The notes: a model not told the origin generated them from the sequence alone. DNA of 8,967 nucleotides from JAENVT01 sp031424145 (GCA_031424145.1 JANPGV010000223.1:1-8967), one strand, 5' to 3'; shown: positions 1-6,557, counted from the first letter of the stretch. Made by a program: numbers and translations.

Positions 1-1
1 A

Positions 2-736
2 GTGATCCCGATGACGGAACCGGAGACGAGGTTCCGGCTCGACATGCCGGCCGGGCCAGTCGACATCGTCGCCGAGTGCACAGACGGCAAGTGCGTCTCG
101 GTGACGTTGAAGAACGTGCCGGCCTTCGTGTTCGCGCTCGATGCAGTTGTCGAAGTGCCGGGCATCGCCTCGCCCATCAGCGTCGACATCGCGTATGGCG
201 GGATGATCTACGCGATCGTCGACGCCGCTTCGCTGGGATTCGCGATCGTCCCTGACGAGGCCCGTGATCTCGCAGTGCTCGGCGAACAGATCCGTGCCGC
301 GGTGCGCGAGCAGCATCCTGTGACTCATCCTGAGCTCCCCGACATCAAGAACGTCTCGATCGTGCAGTTCGCCGGCCCGTTGACCCATGGCGCGACTCGG
401 GCGAGTGCTCGCAACACGTGCATCGTGTCGCCAGGTCGCTCCGATCGGTCACCCACCGGCACCGGCACAACCGCACGCATGGCTGTGCTCCATGCACGGG
501 GTGTGTTATCGGTCGGTGGTGGCTTGACTCATTCGTCGATCATCGGATCCGAGTTTCACGGCACGATCGTCGGCGAGACGACGGTGGGGACGTTTCCTGC
601 GATCGAGGCGACCATCCGGGGCAGAGCCTGGATCACCGGCCTGCATCACTACTTCGTCGACGCCGATGACCCATGGCCCAGTGGCTACGTGCTGTCCGAC
701 ACCTGGGGCACCTCCACATCGGTGACCCAGCAGTAG
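2..736 (+). CDS. Proline racemase superfamily protein, trans-3-hydroxy-L-proline dehydratase type (5' truncated by window edge)
   Basis: This is the C-terminal 244 residues of a proline racemase/hydroxyproline epimerase family enzyme; the N terminus, which should carry the first active-site Cys, lies outside the window. Visible family landmarks (numbered from the window edge) are the RLDMPAGPV segment near 12-20, VDIAYGGMIYAIV at 61-73, the second active-site motif SDRSPTGTGT at 147-156, and the closing GYVLSDTWG at 228-236. In racemases and 4-hydroxyproline epimerases the second motif carries Cys (SPCGTG); here residue 152 is Thr. In this superfamily a Cys/Thr pair is typical of trans-3-hydroxy-L-proline dehydratases, which give pyrroline-2-carboxylate. 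The specific activity is therefore an inference from one residue; the superfamily is clear. The protein is probably cytosolic. The gene converges on the next one with only 6 bp between stop codons. The apparent GTG at position 2 is not the true start. Confidence 0.88.
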   Translation: MIPMTEPETRFRLDMPAGPVDIVAECTDGKCVSVTLKNVPAFVFALDAVVEVPGIASPISVDIAYGGMIYAIVDAASLGFAIVPDEARDLAVLGEQIRAAVREQHPVTHPELPDIKNVSIVQFAGPLTHGATRASARNTCIVSPGRSDRSPTGTGTTARMAVLHARGVLSVGGGLTHSSIIGSEFHGTIVGETTVGTFPAIEATIRGRAWITGLHHYFVDADDPWPSGYVLSDTWGTSTSVTQQ

Positions 737-742
737 TCGTTC

Positions 743-1405
743 TTACGGCTGGCGGCCGGTCCAGGCAACGAGTTGTTGGATCAGTGGTGCGTCGGCAGGG
801 ACCGCCACCGCGTTCGCGAACGGAGGGTCGAAATGGAAGTTGGCCGGCACGTTCGCGCGGAACGCCTCCCACATCGGGCTGCGGTCGGCCATCGGCAGGT
901 CACGACGCATCGAGTCGAGGCCCAACTGGCAGACCTCGTCATCCCATGCCGGTTGTTGGCCGGTCGCCTTGGCGGCGTCCCACGTGTGGGTCGTGATCTC
1001 GCTGGTGTACATCCCCAGCACTTCCGCCCCTGTCATCGTCGCCCATGGAAGCACGATCGTCTTCGAGAGCGTCGCATCGTCGGACCAAGCCGCTTCGACC
1101 TCGGCGGCAGCGGCGCGCCAATCAGCTGCCCAATCCTTGTGATCGATCACAGCGTCGGCCATCGAGTTGGGTGCGAATGCCTCGTCGCCGCGACCCAGGT
1201 TGGCAACGCGGTGCAGCACGAACACGAGGTGATCGAGGAGCTCCTTGACGTTGTACTCGACACACGGTGAGGGCTGATCCAACTGGTCGGGCATCACACC
1301 GGCGATCACCGGTTCGGCGATCTGAACGGCCTTGCGGAACAGTGGTCGCGGGTCGTTCGTGGTGGTACCCGTCGGGCTTGGTGAGTTCATGGTCTCGGTA
1401 GTCAT
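743..1405 (-). CDS. TIGR03086-like metal-binding protein (mycothiol-dependent maleylpyruvate isomerase / DinB fold)
   Basis: A 220-residue protein of the four-helix-bundle DinB/maleylpyruvate-isomerase N-terminal group common in Actinomycetota. The metal triad of this fold is visible: His59 in the ELLDHLV helix and Glu136/His140 in SEITTHTWDAAKATG, where the E-x3-H-x-WD pattern is the family signature. No C-terminal SCP2-like domain is present, so it is the short form. The substrate is unknown; members are often annotated as thiol-dependent transferases or isomerases, which I cannot confirm here. I chose the ATG at 1405 because the conserved part begins about 20 residues later. An in-frame GTG at 1435 would add ten residues. 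No strong ribosome binding site precedes the ATG. It is divergent from the WYL regulator across 62 bp, an arrangement that suggests the regulator controls it. Confidence 0.8.
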   Translation of the reverse strand: MTTETMNSPSPTGTTTNDPRPLFRKAVQIAEPVIAGVMPDQLDQPSPCVEYNVKELLDHLVFVLHRVANLGRGDEAFAPNSMADAVIDHKDWAADWRAAAAEVEAAWSDDATLSKTIVLPWATMTGAEVLGMYTSEITTHTWDAAKATGQQPAWDDEVCQLGLDSMRRDLPMADRSPMWEAFRANVPANFHFDPPFANAVAVPADAPLIQQLVAWTGRQP

Positions 1406-1467
1406 GAGTAGATCATGCGCCACCAAACCGGCCACCTTCTGACCTGTTTGTGTGACAATATCGCAAT
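1406..1467. promoter_or_regulatory. Divergent control region between the TIGR03086 gene and the WYL regulator
   Basis: These 62 bp must serve both genes. On the + strand, CAATAT at 1456-1461 sits 6 nt before the GTG start at 1468, the spacing expected of a -10 element for a leaderless transcript. No Shine-Dalgarno sequence precedes that GTG. On the - strand the same bases read TATTGT (1460-1455), a TAnnnT-type -10 that could serve the TIGR03086 gene with a leader of roughly 40 nt. I find no convincing -35 on either strand and no clear inverted-repeat operator. The two -10 candidates overlap, so one bound regulator could affect both directions. This is a candidate only. Confidence 0.35.
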
Positions 1468-2511
1468 GTGCGTGCCGACCGCCTCGTAGCGATCCTGCTG
1501 ATGCTGCAGACCCGCGGGCAGGTGACAGCCGCCGAGGTTGCAGTCGAACTGGAGGTTTCGGAACGGACTGCCAGGCGTGACCTGGATTCCCTTGGCGTCG
1601 CCGGGCTCCCGGTCTATTCGCTGCAGGGGCGCAACGGCGGATGGCGCCTGGCCGGAGACGGCCGCACAGACCTCACCGGGCTGACATCTGCCGAGGCGCA
1701 GGCTCTGTTCCTCGTCGCCGGCCCGCGTGCGACAACCCCGGAGCTGCGCGCCGCCTTGCGCAAGTTGGTGCGTGCCTTGCCGGAACCGTTCCGCGAGCGC
1801 GCCGAAGCCGCGTCTGCTGCGGTCGTCCACGACGCTGACGGGTGGAGCGGCTCGCGAGCCGAGCGGCCCGTGCCTGTCCACCTCGACGCGGTTCAGACCG
1901 CGGTGGTATCCGGCCGTCAGATCATTCTTGGCTACATCGCGCGCGAAGGACTGCCGAGCACCCGAACCGTGCATCCGCTGGGACTAGCGACGAAGGGTGG
2001 TTCGTGGTACCTCGTCGGCGACACCGAGGCCGGCCGGCGAACGTTCCGCGTCGACCGCGTCCAATCCGTCGAGATCACCGACGACCCGGTCGTGCGGCCG
2101 CAGGACTTCGAGCTGGCCGACGCTTGGCAGCTGATCACCACCGAGGTCGAGCAGGTGCGCATGCCGATCCTCGTGCGCGCGCTCGTCGAGCAGCGGGCCA
2201 TGCCGTGGGTCCGGTATGCACTGGGAACACGTCTACGCATCGGGATGGCGATCGAAGACGGCAGGGTCGAGGTGGAGATCCGCAGTCCCAACGAACATTC
2301 GGTGGCAGCCGAACTTGCCGGGTTCGGGCGAATGGTCGAGGTGCTCGGTCCAGCCGGTGTGCGCGAGCGTCTTGCGATCCTCGCCGCCGAGCTCGCAGAC
2401 CTCTACTCCGGAACCGCCACGTCAGCGAACTCCGCCATCGATGTGAAGCGCCACGTGGGCGAGACCTCGCCCGACGGCGTCGCCGTGGCGCCCGACCCAC
2501 CCTTGGCATGA
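1468..2511 (+). CDS. WYL-domain transcriptional regulator (DeoR-type HTH, YafY-like)
   Basis: A 347-residue regulator with an N-terminal winged helix-turn-helix at about 3-60 (RLVAILLMLQ, then VSERTARRDLDSLG as the recognition region), a linker, a WYL domain at about 137-205 with the namesake Trp180-Tyr181-Leu182 in GGSWYLVGD followed by FRVDRV, and a C-terminal WCX-like domain at about 232-312. WYL regulators usually bind DNA and sense a ligand through the WYL domain; the ligand here is unknown. The start is the GTG giving MRADRLVAIL, which matches the family N terminus. An overlapping out-of-frame ATG lies at 1466. The last 35 residues or so (from about 313) lie outside the family core and are read from DNA antisense to the end of the neighbouring HAD gene, so the C-terminal tail is probably a lineage-specific extension. 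It probably regulates itself and the divergent TIGR03086 gene. Confidence 0.9.
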   Translation: MRADRLVAILLMLQTRGQVTAAEVAVELEVSERTARRDLDSLGVAGLPVYSLQGRNGGWRLAGDGRTDLTGLTSAEAQALFLVAGPRATTPELRAALRKLVRALPEPFRERAEAASAAVVHDADGWSGSRAERPVPVHLDAVQTAVVSGRQIILGYIAREGLPSTRTVHPLGLATKGGSWYLVGDTEAGRRTFRVDRVQSVEITDDPVVRPQDFELADAWQLITTEVEQVRMPILVRALVEQRAMPWVRYALGTRLRIGMAIEDGRVEVEIRSPNEHSVAAELAGFGRMVEVLGPAGVRERLAILAAELADLYSGTATSANSAIDVKRHVGETSPDGVAVAPDPPLA

Positions 2512-3119
2512 CGGCGGTGGATCCATACCGACGGAAGTCCCAGCGCGGCCGCGGGTTGATGATCGTGGAACAGGCTCTCGGCGACGTGAACCAGGCGATC
2601 GCGGGCCACGCCTAGCCGGGCGATCTCTTCGAACAAGCGGTCGAAGTGGGCCGGCCTCGGTTTGTACGAGCCGACGTCTTCTGCCGTGATGATCGCGTCG
2701 AATGTGACGCCGAGTCGCGGGTTGCTGGATGCGAACGAAGCACGGTCGATGTTGCTGAGGATGATGAGTTTGAAACGAGACGCAAGGCGCTGCAACGCAG
2801 CGGCGGTGTCCGGGAAGGCGGGCCAGTCCTTCACCGATTGACCGAAGGCCGTTGCATCGGCGTCGGTGACGGTTGCCCCGAGCTCGGCACCGACCTTGCG
2901 CATCGTCTCGCCGAGGATCACCGGATAGGGAGCATCCGGACTGTCGTCTTCCACACGTGTCTCGTGTCGACCGTAGGCAGCGATCAGCGCCTCGTCGTCG
3001 ACCGGCAGACCGTTGCGGTCCGCCCACGGCCGCAAGGCGTTGGCAATCCCCGTCTCCCAATCGATCAAGGTGCCGTAGCAATCGAAGCTCATCGCTTCGA
3101 ATCGATCGAAGTCACTCAT
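2403..3119 (-). CDS. Haloacid dehalogenase type II-like HAD hydrolase
   Basis: A 238-residue HAD-superfamily hydrolase. The HAD motifs are in order: motif I FDCYGTLIDWETG with nucleophile Asp13, motif II LSNID with Ser122 and Asn123, motif III Lys153 in SYKPRPAHF, and motif IV HVAESLFHDHQPA with Asp186. Tyr rather than Asp at motif I +2 (D-x-Y-G-T) is usual in the haloacid dehalogenase group rather than in phosphatases, so a dehalogenase or related hydrolase is likely; the substrate is unknown. The C-terminal GGSGATATP and PTWRFTSMAEFADV parts also look family-like, so the stop at 2403 is credible although it overlaps the WYL regulator tail by 109 bp on the opposite strand. The ATG start overlaps the stop of the upstream glycosylase gene (ATGA, 3116-3119), so translation is probably coupled. 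Confidence 0.88.
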   Translation of the reverse strand: MSDFDRFEAMSFDCYGTLIDWETGIANALRPWADRNGLPVDDEALIAAYGRHETRVEDDSPDAPYPVILGETMRKVGAELGATVTDADATAFGQSVKDWPAFPDTAAALQRLASRFKLIILSNIDRASFASSNPRLGVTFDAIITAEDVGSYKPRPAHFDRLFEEIARLGVARDRLVHVAESLFHDHQPAAALGLPSVWIHRRHAKGGSGATATPSGEVSPTWRFTSMAEFADVAVPE

Positions 3120-3730
3120 CGCTTCCCCTTTTCATGCTGTTCGTAGATCTTGCGCCGGGACTGCTCCGATCGCTGACGCACCCAGCAGCCATCGAGGTGG
3201 TCGTTGACGAGGCCCATCGCCTGCATGAAGGCATAGACCGTTGTCGGCCCCACGAACGCCCAACCGCGCCGCTTGAGATCTTTCGATATCGCCGTTGAAG
3301 TCGATGTCGTCGCGTGAACCTCAGTCGGCGGTTCACCGAATGTCGCGTGCGGCCACATGTAGTCGGCAATCGAGCCGAACTCATCGATCATTTCGAGTGC
3401 ACGTGACGCGTTGTTGATCGTCGACCTGATCTTTCCCTGGTGCCGGACGATTCCCGCATCGCCGAGCAAACGGTCGACATCGTTCTCGTCGAACTCGGCG
3501 ACGATGATCGGATCGAAACCGGCAAACGCAGCACGAAAGTTCTCCCGTTTGCGCAAGATCGTCAACCAGGACAGCCCGGACTGGAACCCCTCGAGACAGA
3601 GCTTCTCGAACAGGCGATGATCGTCATCGACACCGAAGCCCCACTCGTTGTCGTGGTATGCGACGTAGTCGGGACTGGATGCTCCCCACCAACAGCGTGT
3701 GTGCTTGTCATCGCCTGCGACCACGTTCAT
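3116..3730 (-). CDS. tag: DNA-3-methyladenine glycosylase I
   Basis: A 204-residue base-excision repair enzyme that removes N3-methyladenine from DNA. From the chosen start, the zinc-clasp ligands known from E. coli TagI are all present: Cys13 (RCWWG), His26 (YHDNEWG), and His178 and Cys182 (LVNDHLDGC). The catalytic-pocket Glu47 (CLEGFQSG) and Trp55 (LSWLTILRKRENF) also match. The helix-hairpin-helix segment GDAGIVRHQGKI is at about 90-101. The length is close to the usual 185-200. The ATG at 3730 leaves 12 residues before the first zinc Cys; ATGs at 3742 and 3775 are also in frame, with no ribosome binding site strong enough to decide. The 3775 option would share bases with the divergent cyclase start. 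The frame stays open to 4054, but that part is antisense to the cyclase. The HAD gene follows with a 4-bp overlap. Confidence 0.93.
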   Translation of the reverse strand: MNVVAGDDKHTRCWWGASSPDYVAYHDNEWGFGVDDDHRLFEKLCLEGFQSGLSWLTILRKRENFRAAFAGFDPIIVAEFDENDVDRLLGDAGIVRHQGKIRSTINNASRALEMIDEFGSIADYMWPHATFGEPPTEVHATTSTSTAISKDLKRRGWAFVGPTTVYAFMQAMGLVNDHLDGCWVRQRSEQSRRKIYEQHEKGKR

Positions 3731-3760
3731 CACGGCCGTCATCGTGGCACCGTCGACACC

Positions 3761-3766
3761 TACGAT
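3761..3766 (+). promoter_or_regulatory. Candidate -10 box (TACGAT) for a leaderless cyclase mRNA
   Basis: TACGAT matches the TAnnnT form of actinobacterial -10 boxes, with A at the fifth position, and lies 7 nt before the ATG at 3774. That places the expected transcription start at or next to the start codon. No Shine-Dalgarno sequence is seen before the ATG, which agrees with leaderless translation. I see no convincing -35. The evidence is positional only. Confidence 0.4.
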
Positions 3767-3773
3767 GCGATTC

Positions 3774-4754
3774 ATGACAACGCTGCCGTCGTATCGCGAT
3801 CTGCCGAGGGTCAACGACCTGCCGTCCAGTTGGGGATTGTTGAATCCGGGCGCGCCGGACTTCTTCGGGTGCCTCAACCTGTTGACACCCGAAAAGCTGG
3901 TCTCGGCGGCTCGGCTCGTCACGCGCGGCGCGGTCTTCGCACTGAACTGGTCGGCCGATCTGCCCGACCCGCCGATGTTCGGCCGGCTGAAGCACCGGCA
4001 CGAGGTGATTGACCGGGCGACAGGGCACGATGATGTGCTGCACCAATGGAACACTCAGTCCTCCTCACAGTGGGACGGCTTCCGTCACATCAAGAACGTT
4101 CCGAACGGCTTCTACGACGGAATCGAAGACGAGGATCACGGCGTCGATCACTGGGCCAGACGCGGCATCGCCGGCCGCGCCGTGTTGTGCGATGTCGGCC
4201 GCTGGCGTGCTGCGCAGGGACGGCCACTGCAGTATGGCGAGTCGGACGTGATCGAGCCGGACGACATCATGGGCACGCTCGAGGCACAAGGGTCGCCGCT
4301 CGAACAGGGCGATGTTCTGCTGATGCGCACCGGCTGGACGGAGTGGTACGAAACCTCCACCGACGACACGATGCGTAACCAGGTCGCTGATCGAGCCCTC
4401 CTCAAAGCGCCCGGTCTTCCATCCGGTGAGCGCACCGCGGAGTTCCTCTGGGACCTGCACATCGCCGCGATCGGCGCCGACAACCCCGGTGTGGAGGTGT
4501 GGCCACAGGGAACCGGTCTGAATGCCGAACATGTCGCCGACGTGAAGGCCAACCGGCCTGAGCGCATGCACGAAGTGTTCGCCCACTCCTTGCTGCTACC
4601 GATGTTGGGCATTCCTCTCGGTGAGCTGTTCGACCTGTCGAAACTTGCGGCAGATTGCGCCGAAGATGGACGCTACGCCTGCTTGTTCGTCTCGGCGCCG
4701 CTCAACGTCCCGCACGGCGTGGCCACCCCGCCGAACGCCCTGGCGATCAAGTAG
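3774..4754 (+). CDS. Cyclase family protein (kynurenine formamidase-like metal hydrolase)
   Basis: A 326-residue member of the cyclase family (PF04199), metal-dependent amide or ester hydrolases related to kynurenine formamidase. The metal-site region reads QSSSQWDGFRH (95-105). By alignment the two His of the usual H-x-G-T-H-x-D motif are Gln95 and Gln99, while Asp101 and His105 remain; Q-W-D variants are, as I recall, common in the longer subfamily of such proteins. A second conserved pair, His271 and Glu284 (HSLLLPMLGIPLGEL), matches the C-terminal ligands. VDHWARRGIAGRAVLCDVGRW (124-144) is another family landmark. The substrate is unknown. The ATG at 3774 was chosen from family-like length and the -10 box just upstream; an in-frame ATG lies 9 bp earlier. 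The DapB-like gene follows after 5 bp, so the two are almost certainly co-transcribed and may act in one pathway. Confidence 0.87.
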   Translation: MTTLPSYRDLPRVNDLPSSWGLLNPGAPDFFGCLNLLTPEKLVSAARLVTRGAVFALNWSADLPDPPMFGRLKHRHEVIDRATGHDDVLHQWNTQSSSQWDGFRHIKNVPNGFYDGIEDEDHGVDHWARRGIAGRAVLCDVGRWRAAQGRPLQYGESDVIEPDDIMGTLEAQGSPLEQGDVLLMRTGWTEWYETSTDDTMRNQVADRALLKAPGLPSGERTAEFLWDLHIAAIGADNPGVEVWPQGTGLNAEHVADVKANRPERMHEVFAHSLLLPMLGIPLGELFDLSKLAADCAEDGRYACLFVSAPLNVPHGVATPPNALAIK

Positions 4755-4759
4755 CGCGC

Positions 4760-5581
4760 ATGACGATCAGGGTTTGCATCGCAGGTACGACTGGGTGGAC
4801 CGGCAGCGTTGTCGCTCGCCACCTCCTCGCCTCGGACGAGTTCGACGTGGTCGGCGCCATCGCCCGTCAGACCGCTGGACAAGATCTCGGGGAAGTCCTC
4901 GGCTTGGCCGCCAACGGCGTGACGATACGCGCAACGCTCGACGAGGTGCTGACCGATGGAACAAAGCCGGATGTGCTCGTCGACTACACGGATCCGACAT
5001 CGGTCAAATCGCGAACCTTCGAAGCTCTCTCGCACGGGATCAGGGTTGTCGTCGGTTCCTCCGGATTGACCGCGGCCGACTATGCAGAGATCGCGCACGA
5101 AGCGTCGACGCGCGGCCTCGGTGTGGTCGCGGCTGGGAACTTCTCGATCACAGCCGCATTGGCGAAGCACTTCTCGCTGCTCGCCGCCCGATACCTGCCG
5201 TCGTGGGAGATCATCGACTACGCGAGCGCCTCGAAGGTGGATGCGCCGAGCGGCACGGTGCGCGAGCTCGCTGAGACGATGGGCGAGGTGGCGCAGTCCG
5301 AGCTCGCTGTGGCAATCGACCAGACCCACGGACCACGTGAGGCGCGCGGTGCAACGATCGGGGGAGCGCAGGTGCACTCCGTACGGCTTCCCGGAATCGT
5401 CATCGCCTTCGAGACGATCTTCGGATTGCCCGACGAACGTTTGACGATCCGCCACGACGCCGGCTCGGGTGCCGAGCCATACGCGGTCGGCACGCTGTTG
5501 GCAGTCCGCAAGGTCATGGAGACAACCGGTCTCATCAGAGGCCTGGACCAACTGCTGTTCCACGAGGGCCAGGCCACCTAG
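4760..5581 (+). CDS. Dihydrodipicolinate reductase (DapB)-like oxidoreductase lacking the catalytic His pair
   Basis: A 273-residue NAD(P)-dependent reductase of the DapB fold. The Rossmann motif GTTGWTGS is at 9-16, the VDYTDP segment at 74-79, GSSGLT (99-104) stands where DapB has GTTGLT, and NFSI (127-130) matches the DapB NFSIG region. The substrate loop K-V-DAPSGT is intact (Lys159, 161-166). In true DapB this Lys is preceded by E-x-HH-x-x-K, whose His residues handle substrate and proton; here the same place reads DYASASK, with Ala155 and Ser156 for the two His. It is therefore probably a paralogue with another substrate, perhaps another cyclic imine, rather than the lysine-pathway enzyme, so I give no dapB symbol. 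The ATG lies 5 bp after the cyclase stop with no clear ribosome binding site, suggesting translational coupling. The frame extends upstream to 4655 inside the cyclase, but the GTTG motif nine residues from the ATG supports 4760. Confidence 0.85.
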   Translation: MTIRVCIAGTTGWTGSVVARHLLASDEFDVVGAIARQTAGQDLGEVLGLAANGVTIRATLDEVLTDGTKPDVLVDYTDPTSVKSRTFEALSHGIRVVVGSSGLTAADYAEIAHEASTRGLGVVAAGNFSITAALAKHFSLLAARYLPSWEIIDYASASKVDAPSGTVRELAETMGEVAQSELAVAIDQTHGPREARGATIGGAQVHSVRLPGIVIAFETIFGLPDERLTIRHDAGSGAEPYAVGTLLAVRKVMETTGLIRGLDQLLFHEGQAT

Positions 5582-5599
5582 CTCGATCGGCAAACACCA

Positions 5600-5674
5600 A
5601 AACCCTGGCGGGCAAAACCCTGGTGGGCAAAACCCTGGCGACCAGAACCCTGGCGACTAGAAGCCTGGTGCCCA
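5600..5674. repeat. 15-bp tandem repeat, five units
   Basis: Five head-to-tail 15-bp units, consensus AAACCCTGGCGRSCA: 5600-5614, 5615-5629, 5630-5644, 5645-5659 and 5660-5674. The first three differ from each other at 1-3 positions; the last two have drifted further. Each unit holds CCTGG. The period is five codons. Read on the - strand in the frame of the 298-residue gene, each unit encodes (W/C/stop)-(A/S/P)-P-G-F. Unit 5 is the last five codons of that gene, and its stop codon is the first triplet of unit 4 (TAG where other units have TGG or TGC). The array fills most of the gap between the two convergent genes. It has no unique spacers, so it is not a CRISPR array. Confidence 0.93.
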
Positions 5675-6553
5675 GCTCGGCTGGTTCCGATGCAGATAGT
5701 GATCTGCGGCGTAGTTCAGGAAGCGACGCGCTGAACGGATGCGACAGGCGATGTCGCGTAGCACCACCGGAGCGCCTGGTGAGCTTTCGGCCGCGGCGCG
5801 ATACCACGCCGAGCTGAGCGTCTCCAGTGCGTCGAGGCCGGGAGTTGCTGAACCGTGGTCGACGAGGTGGTTCAACTCGTCGTCGGTCATGCGCACCGAT
5901 CGCCCGAGGTGCTCGGCCTGCGCCGATGAAAGGGCCTTGGCTCCGATGCTGTCGGGAAACACCCCCGCCCGGAACAACGCCAGATCGCCGAGCTGTCGCA
6001 GCAGAACGATGTGATCGACCGGCTCGACGGCGCCAAGCCAGTCGACGAGCTCGTCGAGGTCGAGACGGTCCGCCGGGACAGGCGCTGCCTCAGGAACGGC
6101 GAAGCTCGTCAGCAGTTGGGCGGTGAACTGCAGCCTCGCTGGAGCGTCGGCGAATTCGACCAGTGGCTCGACATCGAACACCGGCAGCCGGTACCCGGGC
6201 CCCGCCCATTCCTCGACCCAATCGCTCGACCACAGTTCGTCAGCCGCGCGATGGATGAGCACGGCGAAGAAGAGCAATGGCGACACCGTGAACTGCTCGA
6301 CCCCCGTCGCGTGCAGCACGGTCTCGACGACCTCTGGTCGACGAAGCACGTCGTCGAGATACCGTGGTCGACGGCTGAGCTCTTCGCGCAAGGTCTCTAT
6401 GTCGATATCGAGTGCACGCGCCAGCACGCCGAGATCCCGGTCACCGAGATTCATGCCCTGACGTGTCACTGATATCACCTCCCGATAGATCCTGCCCAGT
6501 TCACTGCATCTTTCATCGGCAGAAGACGTCACCGTGTTGAGCACAGTCTTCAT
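5657..6553 (-). CDS. Hypothetical protein, 298 residues, C terminus inside a 15-bp repeat
   Basis: I do not recognise a named family. The product is acidic to neutral, appears largely helical and soluble, with no signal peptide and no clear membrane segment. SPLLFFAVLIHRAADELW (91-108) is hydrophobic but short and ends in charged residues. Recognisable patches are an N-terminal helix-like stretch (LGVLARALDIDIETLREELS, 41-60), LRQLGDLALFRAGVFPDSIG (185-204) and RSARRFLNYAADHYL (273-287). The start ATG is supported by GAGGG at 6562-6558, 4 nt upstream. The last five residues (WAPGF) are encoded by the final unit of the adjoining 15-bp repeat, and the TAG stop also lies in the repeat, so the tail may be recently altered. 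It lies 41 bp downstream of the VOC gene on the same strand with no obvious terminator between, so the two probably share a transcript. Confidence 0.78.
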   Translation of the reverse strand: MKTVLNTVTSSADERCSELGRIYREVISVTRQGMNLGDRDLGVLARALDIDIETLREELSRRPRYLDDVLRRPEVVETVLHATGVEQFTVSPLLFFAVLIHRAADELWSSDWVEEWAGPGYRLPVFDVEPLVEFADAPARLQFTAQLLTSFAVPEAAPVPADRLDLDELVDWLGAVEPVDHIVLLRQLGDLALFRAGVFPDSIGAKALSSAQAEHLGRSVRMTDDELNHLVDHGSATPGLDALETLSSAWYRAAAESSPGAPVVLRDIACRIRSARRFLNYAADHYLHRNQPSWAPGF

Positions 6554-6557
6554 CAGA

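Noticed and set aside
1842..2615. 257-codon + frame overlapping the WYL gene
   Set aside because: It is Arg-rich with low-complexity high-GC translation, out of frame with the WYL domain and without motifs.
3731..4054. N-terminal extension of the DNA-3-methyladenine glycosylase
   Set aside because: The extra residues are Ser/Arg-rich, mostly antisense to the cyclase and absent from the TagI family, which starts a few residues before the first zinc Cys.
4760..5581. Calling the reductase dapB of the lysine pathway
   Set aside because: The His-His pair needed in characterised DapB is missing and the neighbour is a cyclase-family hydrolase, so a paralogue is more likely.
4673..5593. 306-codon open frame on the - strand opposite the DapB-like gene
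   Set aside because: Composition is that of an antisense shadow with no family motifs, and the + strand encodes a recognisable reductase.
5598..5660. QNPGG/QNPGD repeat peptide on the + strand
   Set aside because: It only reads the 15-bp repeat in another frame. It has no start or ribosome binding site of its own, and the upstream part of the frame is antisense-type sequence within the DapB-like gene.
5600..5674. CRISPR array
   Set aside because: Units are directly adjacent 15-mers without spacers, and no cas gene is present.
5672..5684. CCAGC-TCG-GCTGG hairpin as a terminator
   Set aside because: It lies inside the coding end of the 298-residue gene and has no T-run.
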